Shown one piece after another: positions 24,401 through 39,400 of a DNA stretch of 64,000 bases. Both the position numbers and the translations under genes were made by a program. Positions within the stretch are counted from its first letter, which is position 1. Each line of letters starts with the position of its first letter. Origin of the DNA: Todiramphus chloris collaris (Eukaryota; Chordata; Aves; Coraciiformes; Alcedinidae); assembly GCA_025345505.1 (NCBI GenBank), contig JANVCC010000261.1:5919460-5983459 (forward strand). The letters are read 5' to 3'. Below the pieces are notes generated by a model. That model was not told the DNA's origin. It ran no database searches and saw only the letters and a list, made by a program, of their open reading frames with translations.

Positions 24401-27400
24401 CAAGAGTGGTAATCAATGCTCACTTTGTTAAGTTGATCATGTTGTATAATACATGGGCCTAAAAGCATCTGAAATCTGTGAGCTGTCTTTGGCATTGTAT
24501 TTCTCATTTCTCTTTTCGGTCTTTCCAATTTGCTAAGTTTGCTGGAAATTTCATATAAAGACATGAACAATTCATGCATGCAGAACGTATTGACTGCTGT
24601 TTTTCACTAACATTCATTGACCTTTTAGGTCAATAAATTTTGAAGTTGACTTAAAAAGTCAATAAGCCTTATTTTAATTTAGATTAAGTTTTAGTCTGAT
24701 TCAGCACTCTGCTTCCCTTTTTATAAATAATAATAAAAAAAAAATCTTACAGCAATTTTTTATTAAAATATATGTCAGCTAAGAACTGTTTCCTATAGGT
24801 CTGGTAATCCCTGGCTGGATTTTAGTTTTTGCTCTATTCCCACTGCACCCTTTGAAAGAGACATTCCAGCCTCCCAGGGCGTACTTAGGCCCTCTCAGCT
24901 GCTCCAGCATCAACTGTAGAAAGTGATACAGATAATTAAACAAAAGCGTGTGGATTTCGGGAGCAAATGTTTTCCATCACGTTGGAATTTCACCTTACAT
25001 GAGCAAATTTGACTTAAATTACATTTCCATCTGACATTATTAATTCCAGCAAGGAAGCTTTGTGTAATATTAATTACAGATACCAATTATATTATTTCAT
25101 CTTTCCTTTCCATTGGAGCTTCAATGAAAATTCATCAAGTGAAGGACATGATTATCATAATAATTTTTAAAATCCACTTAAACTCTTTTACCACATAGAC
25201 ACAAAAAATTGGGACTCACGCATGTGAGAGCGTACTTGTCAAAGTTTTGTGCACAAGACATCCGTCAATGAAAAGGGAGGGAGCATTTCCTCGATGGCAT
25301 TTTGGGCTTATTGCCATGGATGCTTTCCTGTGATAAAAGTAATTTGGCAGGCAGGTTCTTAAAGAAACCAGTGCAGTGAGATTCACTGAAAATGTTTGTG
25401 CTTTTCCAGTCTGCGTAGTTCTTTCAAACGACATTGCTACTGTTGAAAAGCTACACCAAAGTCATGTTAAGCAGCTGTATTTGGACCTTATGGAATTGTG
25501 AGTGTGCAGTATGGCCAGCTATCCCCATGTCACCTTCACTTTACTTCATATAATTGACAAAAATAACCTTACTGGTTTTCAGTGGGAAAATACCAAATGG
25601 TATGTTAAATTTCGGCAATAAAGTAATTGGGAAAAAAAAAAGTTCTCTGTAAGGAAATTCGTACAGCGAATTCCTAGTCCTGTTCATGTAACCCTAGGTA
25701 TTTCTCTTTAGGGATTTGGGAGTAAGGACTGAAAAATGACGTTGCACGTTTAACAGCTCTGTGAGCACTTCTGCCTCTCCATTCATGGCTGCTGTGCTGT
25801 TGTGGTGAAGCTGGAAACAACTGAAATCACCAATATATTTGCATATATAGTGTTATTCTGCTTGGCCCTGAAACTGCTGTCGTGTCACTTGCCTCCTCAT
25901 GGCAATACCTACAGGTGGTTTGAAGAGTATCTGCACCTTTGCTTTGACCTGCCCCTCCATCGCTGGCTATTGGATTTGTGTGCTTAGTTGTTTCCATCAT
26001 TCAATAATTTCCTTTTACGACTTCTTTTATGAATGTCTATGGTTGGCTTGTTATTCTTTGTTTGATACAGCTCCTTTTCACTTTCTGTTCAAAAATGCAT
26101 GATAACTAGAGCTGAGAAACAACCTTCAAAGGCAATCCATATTATTATGGGAAATGTTACAGATTTTGTTCTTTCTTCTAGGCATTGATTTTAAAGTAAA
26201 GGCAGTAACATTTAATGATACAAGAGTGAAGCTTCAAATATGGTAAGTTGTAATTTATATCACAAATGAGAACCAACTAAAGTACATTACAGCATGAAAA
26301 ATCTCATCTGCCTTTAATTGTGTGTCTTTCTAAAGTGCAATTGCTCCTACTAGGTCATTTTAGAATTTGAATTTGGCCTAGGGGAGCATAGGTTTTTTTG
26401 CAGCAACCACTGTAAGTTAAAAAGAGCATTGTCACTAGGTTGCTTTACCAGCAAGACTTGCAGCATGCAAACAATGCAGATCTGTGATCTATATTAAGTA
26501 TACTTAATAGTGTAGGAACATAGAGGGAAGTGACAAAGCATTCCTGTATTTTATGGCTTTTTCCCCAAAACCTAACTTCCATCTAAAGCAGCTTCTTGCC
26601 TGTGTCATGGTTTACAAAGGGCTTGGCAGAATGTGGGATGTCATCTGCCTCCTGCAGTGCTTGTACGCCAGATTTTTTTATCACCTGATTTGTACTGATC
26701 TTAATGATTATGTTTTCAAAAGAAGTGATAGTTTCCCTAGTAGGGCTGTATTATCCAGAATAAATTTCCAGTGTATTTCTTTCATTACTTTATGCGGCAC
26801 CCAGATTTTCTCATCCTTTTCTTGTTCCTTTCATGGCAGGGTATGCCATTCAAAATTTGAAAATCCTCCTTTTTTGTTTTCATGGGGGTTCTGCAGTTTG
26901 ATCATCTTCTGTTTGTGTGTGTATGATTTCTTATCATTTCCTTCAGGGACACTGCTGGTCAGGAGCGGTTCCATACCCTCAGTACGAGCTATTTTCGTGG
27001 CGCACAAGGCTTTGTTCTTGTATATGACATCACAAATCTGGACAGTTTTCGAAGTATAACAAGCTGGATGAAAGACATACACGAGGTAATGTGGTTCATC
27101 TCTTAATGAAGGTAGTTAACGAGTTACTGCAATTAATGTTTTAAATGACTGCACGAGTTTTATTCTCGTTCCTTGCACTGTATGTTTCTAACCAGAATTT
27201 CTTACATTTCAGTCAGCACACAGTATGACAGTAGGATTGCTGTTACCTGGAACTGGAATACAGTGTAGATTATCTAGGACAAGCTCATGGTGATGCAGGA
27301 GTGTTTTCTGAAGTAGTTTTAGGACATAGCTTGCAATCTGGTTTTGTGCATGCTGAGTTGTGGTGCTTTTTTGTCACTGGTGTGGCTACACACAAGCCAG

Positions 27401-30400
27401 TCTCCATGCACTCCTCCCAGGATTTTAATTGACATCTATGTCAAAATTCTGTATCACAAGCAGTAATTTCTCTTTCCTAGTTTTGTTACCTCATCCCAGG
27501 AACCAAGAGAAATCAAATTAAACATCTTGTTTGTCCTTGCTGGATATTCCCTTTGAAAGGATGGTTTCAAGAGGGAGGACCTGGGGGAAGAAAAGGACAA
27601 TCCCATTTTGGTGGCAGTGAGCTGTCAGTCAGCTCAGCTGCTTGTAGTACTGCAGCCAGAAACACGTGCTTTCATGTGACATAGGAAGTGATGCAACAGC
27701 ACGTGGCTGCCAGATGAAGAGGGTGTTGCCACCTCTCTTCCTCCTCCTGAATGTTGGCTCTCACTGTGCTGCTTCTGGAGCTTATCAGAGCCTTCTGAGG
27801 TTCACACTGACTTTCTAACGTGTAGAAAACTAACCCAGCAAAACCAGATGGATAATTTTCTGCTTCGTTGGCAAGTTTAAGAGGTTCATAGAAAGGTCTG
27901 ACGGTTATTTGAGTTGGCACAAGGTAAACAGGAGTAGGAAGGGCAGGAGAAGAATGTGTGGAAACAATACGAGGGAGGAACCAGTTGTCAGGCCCTTGAG
28001 ACATCAAGTCATTCATCTGCCTGTAACCCTGTACCCTGAATCTTGATTGCTAGGTCTTTCTTGATGTGTCTTCTGTTAGGTAGAGACAGATCAGTTTTAA
28101 AATAGAATAGGTCACCTGAAAGGGACCTACAGCGATCATCCAGTCCAAATGCCTGACCAAAGCACATTGTCAAGGGCATTGTCCAAATGCCTCTTAAACA
28201 CTGACAGGCTTGTTCCAGGATTTGATCATCCTCTCCGTAAAGGAATGCTTCCTAATGTCCAGTCTGAACCTCCTCTGGTGCAGCTTTGATCTGTTCTCGG
28301 GCACCCTGTCACTGGATCCCAGGGAGAAGAGCTCAGCACCTCCCTCCACTTCCCCTCCTCAGGAAGCTGTAGAGAGCAGTGAGGTTTCCCTCAGCAGTCA
28401 TGTGGAAGTTTGTAGTTAGCGTGCTTGTGTAAGAATCCAAGCAGGATAGCACTCTTTGCTGATTGAACTCAAGTAAATACTCAGGCAGCTTTTGTAATAC
28501 TCTGAATTGTAAGGAATCTGACATGATGGATGGGAGAGTTCACCTTAGGAAAGTGATCTTAAAATAAAACCATCAGATGTGTCCTTTTCTCTCTTCACAG
28601 CTTTAGTATACAGATGAATTAATGAAGTACACAAGGTCATATATCCAATAATATACACATAGAATATCTTATGCTCTTGGCATAACATAATATTTACATT
28701 GCCTCAATATGAAGAACAATATGAAGAACATTACTATTGTCACCTAGTTTGTCATTATTCTTGACCTTAGAGCCAGCTGGAAAAATCTTACTGGCAACTG
28801 AGCTTAACTTCAGTGACGTGTTCCAAAGGAGATTCAATGATATATTCTTACTGGCTTGTCTGCACATGCCTCAAACTAACAAACATCTTATTACCGAAGA
28901 AAAACGTGTGTCCTTCTGTCAGGCAAACCAACAACAGTCACAGCTACATTGTGGTACAAGCTACACTTGTGGTACAGTTTTATGATTAGCTAAGATTTCA
29001 GGACACGGTGTGATAGTAGATTTGCTGTTGTCTGAAACTGAAAACGTAGATTATCCATATATATCCTTTTTTTAAATCTATCTATATATGCATATATCTG
29101 TGTGTATAAATTTATATATAAAATACAGATCTCTCTTCACACTGCCACCAAAGGGGTCCTTTTATCCTGTTACCTGTAATTATCTTGACAGGATGGTTGA
29201 CTGACCTGGCTACAATGCACGACCATAGACACAAAAACAGTATCAGGTCCATCTGGGTAGGGTAGTGGGAAGGGTGGGACCAGCTCCTGTAGCCACCATC
29301 CAGGCTTAGAGCTGCCTGAGTCAGTCAGGAAATCACACCTGCCAAGCCTGCTTTCTGTTCCTGACACTTAAAAGTTTTTGTGTCAGCATACTCAAAATAT
29401 TAATATTTAGTTAATCTTCACCCCTGAAGGTGCTTTTGTAGTTTAAAAAAATAGAAAAAAAGCCCCACCCCAATTTAAAATAACTTCTGGGAATGGAAAT
29501 TGCTTGACTGATTGGACCAATCTCAAAATTAGCAATTAGGGAGTGTTGTAATAGAGCTAGATAATAATAAAAAATTAATTTAGTCCTAGTGGGATATGAA
29601 TTTCTGAAATGTCTTGGTGAAAACATATGGGGCCATTCATTGCAAAAGAAGTGTTTTTAAGCAACAATTGTTAAAACACAGGACATTTCATGAAAATGAA
29701 TGTGACCAAGCTCAGTGGAGGTTGGTGACATTCCCTGCATTTGCTTTTGTCTGTGGATGAGAAACAGTATTTAATTCCCCACAAATGCCCACTATCAAAG
29801 TGGCTGTTGCTACAGCACCCTTTAAAATATTTAAGCCTAGAAAAATTCAATAAAATTTGAAAAGGGGAACAGGTACAGGTTTCATTAAATACCAAACAAA
29901 TAGGTACAGTAAAGCTTGCACCTGACACAACCAAACAGGATTTTTGGAGACAATTCAATTATTACATTAGACTCTCATTTTTTATTTTTTGTACACAGAG
30001 ATTTTTAAAAGAAAGCTTTAAAAAAAATCTGTTTGGAGTGCTAAGCCATTTTTACAGCAGTTGAAAATAACAATCTAAACAGTTTATCATTCCTAAAAAC
30101 TCCATTGATTTTACAAAAGTGAGCCAGTCAGTGCCATTACAGTCAGATTGCCAGCGGTATTCTCCGTGGATTTCAATTATTCTAAATATACAACAACTTT
30201 CTTATTAAAAATGAATTACTGTTCAAAGAAGTTTGAGACACAAATAAGTTGCTGTATCTGTATTGTCATGATATTTGTATTCAGAATCAGGGGAAACTAA
30301 ATAATGTGACTGTACTTAAAAAAGCTCACTAGAAAATGATACTTATGGATTAATATCTTAGGACATTATTGGCAAAACCAGTTCAGTTACATTGGATTTC

Positions 30401-33400
30401 TGATGCACTCATTGAGAGCATGATAATTGGAGGAAAATTACTTCAGAACCTGAAATCATTCTTCATTCATGGGATTGTGGGTGATGTCCAGTTTAAGGTG
30501 TTCCTCTTGTTGTAGGCAGCTGTTCTGAAAGGCTGGTTCTCTTTGGCCTTTAAAAATCAAATACCAGTAACCGCGTGCCTCATCCGTTTGCAGAAAACAG
30601 TTCTTTCCAGGATGTTTTGAACAAGACTCCAACTAACACATGGGCAAAAAGTTCACCATGAAAGAGTGGTCAAATGCTCAAATAGGTGCCCAGGGAGGAT
30701 CTGGAGATATTTAAAACTCAGTTCAGCCATGTCTTGAGCAACCTGACCTGACTTTGAAGTTGAAGTTGGCCTTTCGTTGAGCAGAGGGTTAGACCAGATG
30801 ACTACCAGAAGTACTTGCCTACTTGAATCACTCTGTGGTTCACACATGGCATCTGGGTCTCCAAAAACCTTTGACATAGATGATAGGCACTAGTTTTCTT
30901 TTAAATACATTGGACTGGTTTTTCTTGTGCTGGTTTCCTGGTGTGGCATGAAGATGGCATTGCCAGGTCATAACAGTTAGCTGCTGGAAGCTCTCTGCTA
31001 GCACAGAATTTCTGCATGGGAAAGATAAATTAATTTTCTCATGCAGTAGCGAGTCTTGGTGACATAAGTTAGTGTTCTTGAAATAGAATTCCTTTCTATT
31101 GATGCCATCTGAAAGAAGTGACTCCTCATCCAGGATATGAAACGTATGGTTGTGTTGGGTTTCTGCCAGTTTTCATAGTGCCCTTTTCTGGCTTTGTGCA
31201 TTAGATGCATCTGACAGTTGGGAACCTGGGCTGTTCAGTGTTTCCGTAGCGTAGTTAAGTAAAAGTACCTCAGCAAATGTAAATTTGTTTGACTTCAAAC
31301 TCTTCTGAGTTTTTCTTCTTTAGGTGGGCAAGTTTGGTGCCAAAAGGATCAAATTGTTTGAGTTGATAGATGGGTTTGCTCTGACGACTCTGATTAGAAC
31401 TGAAAATTCTTGTTCTTATCACTCTGCTAAATCGGTTCATATCTAGACTAGTTTGAGGATAAATTGATTTATACCTAATTGAATTCTGTGTAATCAAGTC
31501 TTGTGCTTGCTAATGGACAAATTCTGTCATTTGTACACTTCCACTGAAGTGGTGGGAACGAGGTGTTTGTAACTGAGGGCATCATGTGGCACTTAGAAAA
31601 ATATATGGAAAGAGACATACAGAAGTCACAACATGAACACTGCCTGTGTGATGCTGTCAAAGGGATTGTGCGGAGAGCGTATTCCTAACAACTTATTCTT
31701 TGATAATAAAAAGGATCAGTTTCTAGTCTCATTGTCTGGTGAGGAGGAAGAAACTTCTCAGCTTTATAGCCTTCCCCAGCTCTGCCGCCTTCTTGCTGTG
31801 TGACCATGCATATTTCTGTCTCATCTTCAGAGCTGAGAATTATATTGATGCTACCTTTCCTCCTCAAAGACAAACTAAGCATTACCATACTCTATCAGAT
31901 CTGGGTTCTTGATTTCATTGTTTCAACATTAAAAATCATGCAGCCTTGCACAGCTACACCCTAGAACTGTGGTGGAGGGACAAGGTGGTGATGCTGTAAG
32001 ATCCATCGTGGGATAGAGAGCTTTGTGCAACAAGCAGTCTGGATGAGCACCTGGATGATCAGTCAGGTCAGTTAGTTGCAGGGGAGGTTGAGGCCAGCCT
32101 TTCACAGGCATTTACAAAGGGATGGTTTCTTCCAATCACCTGTATGTCCAAACGTGACTTAGTTTTCATTCAGTAAAGGCATCTGTGCTACTTTTGATAC
32201 TCGCATGAATTCACAGCACTTCAGTGAAATAGTTTCCCTGCAGAATGAGGAAAACTGCAGAAAGACCTCTCACTGGAAAAACCAGACAGACAACAAACCC
32301 CCAAATTACATGCAAAAGGGAGAAGCAGCGTATTTTCCCTTTTGTGTTTTTGATTTGTGCTAATAGCCAGATGGTCAGGTGGTGTGCTGGGAGGTTCCCC
32401 GGGTGGGTGCACAGGCCAGGGGCAGGAGGAGCAGTATGGTGGGTGGTCAGTGATGGGCAGGGGGAGATGACTCCCTTTGCAGCAGGAGTGCACCATGGTG
32501 CATGGTCTGTGTCCCTGGCACTGCTGCCTTTGGGGCTCTGGTGCTGCTCCCTCCCGTCGTCACTGGTCACAGCAGCCTGGCTCCTGCTGCCACCAACTCC
32601 AGCTGCCAGGGAATCCAGTGGGGGGGAAAATCCTTTCATCAAAACCTGATGACTACAAGCTCTGCCAAATGCTTCAGAAAACTTGATCTGTCTCAGTAAA
32701 TCTCTCGGCTTCAATTTTTGGAGCGAAATGCAGTGCTGATACTTCCTTTTTCAAAGCTTAAAAAAAAAAAAAGGTCTAGATTTTCTCCAAGGTCAGCATA
32801 TTTTTATTTCACATTTCAGTAAAATGTGAACTTGGAAATGTTAAAACCAGAAGAGCTGAAGAGAGCGAACCAAAAATGTGGATTCAGTTTTGAGAAACCA
32901 AAGCAGAACAGGTTTTTTTTTTTTTCTTTCTCAAAAAGAATTATTTTCTTTTTGCCTTGATTAAACTGATGAAATTTTTAATAGTATTTTTCATGTCATG
33001 GGGGAAAAAAAATGTTTTCTGACTCTATTAGCTTAATCAGTGCTGACTTGCATAATAGCATCTTAACAACTGTAAAATAGCTATCCTCTTTTTAGCTATA
33101 GATTTTGCATTTGGAAAGCTTATTCCTGAGCTATAAATAAAAGAGGATGAAAATACAGTGAGCTTCTGGAAGCACAGAAGAGCTGTATTTTTGGCCAGTT
33201 CAGATCAGTGTACCTCTGCAGTTTTTATGCCAGCTGAGCACATGGTCAAACTTCTGCCTAGTCATACTGACTTACTTTTTTAAAGACAACTTCTATATAA
33301 TCAGGTTTCAGAATGTAAAAGGGATGTCGTTTGGTGGATATTCTTTAGTTTTCTAAAAGGAGGAAAGTGCAAGGTGCTGTCTTTAATAAAAGGAGTACTT

Positions 33401-36400
33401 TCTGTGCATTGCTGGAGGATCCAGCCAAAGGGAAAATACATTATTACATTAGATTGATGTAGAAAGAATAGTTCTTTGCTGAAATAAATACTGGCCTGGT
33501 ATCTCTAACCTCCTATGAAATTATTGAGTATTTGAAGCTGTTTGGAAAGAATGCTCCTACTATAAAAATGGATGGTGTTTGTACAGAAGTACTTTTACAG
33601 GATGGATTTCATACTTCTGTACAAAAAGTGTGCTAGTATTTCCCTTTGACCTTTTACTTCAGAGTGAAGTCAAATGTCACTTGTAAAACCTTCAGCTACA
33701 TACATACTTTAAAAGTTGGCTGTGTGATGAGATTAACTCATCTGTTTACTATGTTCTAGGGAGTGATGTATGTAATTTTTTTGTAGAACCATTGACCTTA
33801 ATGAGTAAAGCTTCACTGCATGCTGAAACAGCCAACATTGTGGTCTAGTAATCCAGGTTAGATTGATTGATTATTTTAGGCCTGTACTTTGTGCTCTTAT
33901 GATGAGTTTACTTCATTTTAATACTACATTATCTTGAACATCAGCTGTGGGTAGGAAATGAGATGAGCTGACTCTAAAATGAGAGTGGATTAAAAAAATG
34001 AAATAGTGTTCCTTAATAATAAATTGTGCCTACTGCTGTACTCTTGAAATGAGGCAACTTAGTTGTAAAAGTGCAAATAGACTGAAAATAATGATTCTCT
34101 TGTGAATAGAAGATTTTCCTTGCATTTTTCTGAAACCAGGGAGGGACGTGTCCATGTGCACAAGTACGAGCTCTGGGGAAGGTGAGTGTGCCTGGCTTTG
34201 TCCTATGGTAAAGTTGTAAAAAGTAAGACTTTTGACAGAGGCTTCATCAGCATCCTTGTAGAGAGACCTGCAGCATGAGCCCAGGCTTTTGGAGTCACCA
34301 GAGAAGCTGTGTGAGCATGTGCTTTCAGATTGTTCACCGTGGGATCAGACCACGTTTGCTCTGTTTCTGAAACCCTCAGGTTCCTCCATTTAAGCATCAA
34401 AAGTGGTTTTAAAAATGTTACGATTTTCACAACAAATGTCAGCTTTCAAACTCCACATGCTGCTGCAGAACTGTTCCCTCTCCTTGTCATTATTCCAGTC
34501 ATGTATAGTTTGAATGGCTTATCTTAAAATAACACTGAAGTAAAGCACTCAGTGCATTTTGCAGTCGTCATGTACGTAACTGGGTTAGTGGAACGAAGGC
34601 TGGAGACAAGGTCAAAAAGCCAGATATTTCTTCCTTTTGAAATCAATGAGCTTTTTAAATTTTGCTTCATTAAAAATCTCTTGCCTTCTTCCAAGTGTCT
34701 CGGAATAATCGAACGTTTATGGTGAGTTTGAACACTTAGCAATTTTACTGTCTGTGTGCAAAAGTGAAGCACAGAGAGGTGCTTCTTTCAGGTGCAGCAA
34801 ATTCTTTCCTTTTTGTTTGTGAGTGCTGGATGAAGACCAGACTGAATTGGTAATCCGTGAACCAGTTACTTTAGGGAGGGCAGTGTCTGTGAGTCTGGGG
34901 CATTTCCAGTCACTTTAAAGCCTCGGGATAGAGCATTCATCAGAAGATGGTGCCCATGCACCATATACTTTATATCTTATGGAAGGGGTTGCAAATTATG
35001 CCCTGTGCTTGTCAGTGGCTTTTTTCTGCTCTTTGCAATTCTGCTGTTTTCCTTTGAATCCCAGTGATGGAAAATATTTCCACGGACGAAAAGGTCAGGG
35101 CAGAATTTAGCCTTTACTTTCAAGGAAATAAAGTGTCGGAAGGTTAGTGTGAGTTGAAGGTGAAGGGCTTTTGTTGTTTGCTTTTTTGTTACTTGACACA
35201 TACTAATGCTGGTTCTCTTTTAGAAAGCAGGCGATGAAGTGGACGTAATACTGTTGGGAAACAAGTGTGATAAGGAGTCAGAACGTGTAGTTCCAAAACA
35301 GAAAGGAGAAAAGGTATCACTGATCACTGGTGCTTTCTTTGGGGTCTCCTGAGTATCTATCTTAGTATGTGACTGTGAGCTGTTAACACTGAAAATTACA
35401 AAAAGCTCCTGAATTCCAAAAATTCTAATAGAAATTACTCCAGAAGAGCAGTTGTGGAGTTCTGGAGTGCTTGGGTTTTTTATTTAGCATTATGAGCATC
35501 AAGGAAAACCTAATTGATTGCTTTAGAATACCAATTTTTATTTTAAAGGTTAAAATGCACTTTAGAAGTTTTAGGAGGTACAACAGAATTCTTAAGTTTT
35601 GAATTGAAACAACAAATATTTTAGAGTCTGCATTTTCAGAGCACTGTTTTAATGTGGAATTCTAAAGTATAATGCATAATACATTCTGCATAATTTTTCT
35701 GGTATCTGACACATCCACCCATCAATGATTTTTTTGCTACAGCTTGACTATAAAGACCTGTTCTGGCAACCTGAGCACAGTGCTCTGCATTTTCTGTGAA
35801 CAGCCCTAAATGATACCAGGCAGGTACATGTAGGGAGCACCCGTGTCCCTTAGATCTGTACATATGTCCTACATCTGAGACTATGGTACAGCTTATAACT
35901 GCTGACCACTGGTAGAGGAAGAACTGGCGTTAAGTGGGGAGTGCTGTTTTAAAAGCAATGGCAAATGACTCTCCCTGGGAACCACTGAGGAGATCCAGGA
36001 GCTGTGCTGTGGCAGAAGGAGCTGTGCTAGTGACTGGATGTTGCAGGAGAGCGTGTCTGATGTACCAGTAAATTCTGCAACTGCAAACTGTCTGCATCTG
36101 TTGTCCGGAACTTGGAATGAGCCCTTCTATTATGCTTTTGGGCATGGTGAGTCAGGCAGGATGTCCTGTGTTTAAAGAAAAGAACGCTGATAATTTCTTG
36201 CCAATTCTATAATCCCAGATTAGGGAATTGAAAAAAAATTTAACCGCATTTTCAAGAGTGTTAGAGTGAGAAACTTCAGAGAGTTCGTTGTTGGTGTGCT
36301 AATGTCCTAGAGCTGTGTACAAGGAACAAGGTTGCTGACAAATACACATATACTCTCACTAGAGTCACTGGGTGCATGTGCACAAGAGGGCAGTAGTAGG

Positions 36401-39400
36401 GCTTTGCATATGGTGTTAACCATCGCATTTTCTGACTTGTGTGTACTTAGCCATGCTGTCAACATTTCTCCTCATGTAGTTTGGTTTCTTTCAGAAACAA
36501 ATCATTGCCTCCTCACCAGTGAGTGCTTTCTAGATTTCTCATGTGTTTTGAGACAAGGCAACTCTTCAGTTATAATATTTCTTCTTGTAATGTGATTTAT
36601 AAACGCTATAGAATCTGACTGAACCAGATGGGGAAATATTCCATTAGCAGAGAGAGAGAGAAAAGTTGTCTTCTCACTCCAAAGAAGAAAATACTCTTAT
36701 TAAGAGGGGAAAATAGTTTGATACAAACTCTGACAAACAATAATTCATACTTACATATTTCATACTACCCTGTGACTATGAGCTGCAAGTATTGTTCTGT
36801 TCAGAGTCTTGCAGAAAAGATTTCCTGGGATTTCCTGGGATTCTTATCATCTCTGTTGGCATTTCTATAACAGTCTGTCATAACTGAGTGGCCATTGTAT
36901 GAAACTTTATATTCTAATTTAATGCTGAGAAATTATTATTTTTTGTTTTTGTAGTTACACAATTTTGATCACTCAGAGATTGATAAATTTAATTTTAACA
37001 CTATGAAGTATTTTCCTGCATTGATAGTTTTTTATTCCTTTTGAGAACAGTCTGAACTCAACCTTTTTGGGCTCTTCCCGAAATCAACATTGTTCTCTCA
37101 TTCCTTAAAAGCATGCTGGGCTGCTCTGGAAGGATAAAGGATGGTGGATCTGGGGAGATTATTAACCCCCCCTACTTAGTGCTGGCGAGGCCACGTGGAA
37201 TATTCTGTCCAGCTTTGGGTCCGTGTTTCAAGCAGAGCCTTGAGAAACTGCAGAGGGTCCAGCAGGCAGCTACAAAGAAGACTGGGGTCCAGTACTGGTA
37301 ATCTATGAGGAGAACCAAGAGAGCTGGCTAAACAGGAGGCTAAGGAGCTCTTACTGGTCTACAGCAGTTGAAGTGCAGTTAGAGAAATGACAGAAGTAGA
37401 CTCTTCTCAATAGAGCCAGACAACAAAACAAAGGCCAGCAGACACAAGTCCTGGCTTGGGAGGTTCAGGTTGGAGATGAGGAGAACCAGTTGCGCTAGAA
37501 GGGTCAGCCATGGAAGAGGGTCCCGTAAAGGTTGCAGGATGTCCATCATTGTTGAATTTCAAGACTCAGGTAGGCAAAGCCATGGCTGACCCTGTATCTT
37601 CCGGGCAGTGGTCCCATTTCAGGTGGGGTTATCTTCCCAAATGATATATGTGATTTTGTGATCAAAGGGGTTTGTGTTCAGCAGTTTGTACACAGGTAGT
37701 TTCTAGAGCTGTTACCTGACACAAGACAGAGAAAAGGAATATTTAGTAGGAAATTCTCTGTATTTTATAAGCTGCAAACCAGTCTCCTCCACTTTATGAG
37801 CCAAATATTTTTTATTGCCTGTATTTTTCCTTATGAGCCATTAGGCATCATTGTTTTACACTGACTCTTGCCAGTAGTTGAATGATCTTGACTTTCTGTA
37901 ACAAGTTGCTGCAGTACCAAAAACAGTTAATAGCAGTCAGCTGGAGTTTTAGGGTCCTTTATGAAGCAGTTTGTCTTAAGAAACAGTTCAGATCTCATCT
38001 TTATTTTCAAAATTATATTTTCTTACAGCAGTTTGGAAAAGAAACCGATTTAGTTACTTTTTTTCCTACCTTTAATATAATCTTTATTATATTTTGACTA
38101 AAATTTTGAAGTCCAGTACTTGTATCTTCATGCCTGATTTTGGAATTTTTGTAAAGCGTTGATTTGTTACTTACAGAATTCACTGACAGCAAACAGAACT
38201 GCAGCATTAGACTTTTTATCCTAACGGAAAGCCTTCCAAATAAATCATTAAGTGGTCAGTAATTGTAGGTTTTTCTATACATTATAAGCAGTAGGGTATT
38301 TTCTTTGCCTGGGATTGTCTTCTCCAGGTGTGTACCAAGAAGGAATCCCTTGCAAAGGGAATAAAGAGACTCTCCCACTATTTTTATGATAGATTTTATT
38401 CCCACCTTGGCCCCCTCCCTTGGGAGGCAACAATGCAACTATTTTTCTTCATGTATTGAACTGTATAAAGTAGAAAAAGTGTAGAGCCTGAAAAAGTTAT
38501 GATTTTGCTGTTGTTTTTTGTTTTTTCCTCATGTCAATACATTTCCAAGCTATCTGTAAGGGAAATACACTGGAAATGAGAGAACATGAGTGAATTAAAT
38601 AAAATCAACCAATGTAAAGTCTACTCTGCACTTTTCTTCTAAGTATTTTCTCCATTCTGCTATTACCATAATATATTTTCACATATGTACCTGTCCTTTG
38701 CTTGCCTATTATCTCTGTTCTTCTCTCTCTGTGGTAAAAAGGAGCATCTCTTCTTTATATTTCAGCTTTTGTCACATTTTTATCTACACTTTCTGCAGGC
38801 ACTCCAGTAATTTCCTAGGAGACAGTTAATTTTCCAAATAAATCAAAACATTGAGAACAGACCCACTAGAGTTTATTCTTATTTACAAGCAAAGATACGT
38901 TTAGAGAGATGGTTTGAAAATGTAAAAATTTAAGGAGAATGTTTTAAGAGTCACCTGAAATTTCTAAAGTGAGCTGACATTTGCTGAATCAGTGTTTATA
39001 TGGCATGTTAGAAACTGTCAGAGCACCTCCACATCTATTAGCTTTAGGAAGTGGGTTTTTTCTTAAGACTGTTCATCTCATTGCCTACATTTGTTTTTCA
39101 GCTTGCTTGGGAACATGGAATACCCTTTTTTGAAACCAGTGCTAAAGATAATGTGAACATTGAGCACGCATTCTCAGTCTTGACTAAGGAAATACTGGAA
39201 AAGGTAGGCTCCCTTTCTGAGCAGAAAGAAAATGGGAGATTGTTCTCGACAGATTGGGACAGAAGAGGTTTAGCAAAGCACAGCCAGTGCTCTTCTTGCA
39301 TTATAGAGTTAATATTTTGGGGGATCTTGTAGCTGTAGACATACAGAGGACGAACGTGGTGGAGAAAAATTGGGGAAGCAGAATTTTGGGAGAACAACAG

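Larger units (their letters stand above)
27086..35223 (+). other. Rab intron 3
   Basis: An 8.1-kb intron holding two CR1 fragments, one dispersed duplication, a TATA-type microsatellite (about 29056-29125) and a perfect 14-bp inverted repeat. The 167-codon minus-strand frame at 32211-32714 has no domain and overlaps equally long + frames, so I treat it as chance. Confidence 0.8.

Noticed and set aside
26553-27059. 168-codon + frame covering intron 2 and exon 3
   Set aside because: It is in a different phase from the Rab exon, which has exact splice sites and Rab motifs. The frame is chance.
31940-32110. Possible CR1-like fragment on the minus strand
   Set aside because: A few phrases recall CR1, but the order and spacing do not fit, so no call was made.
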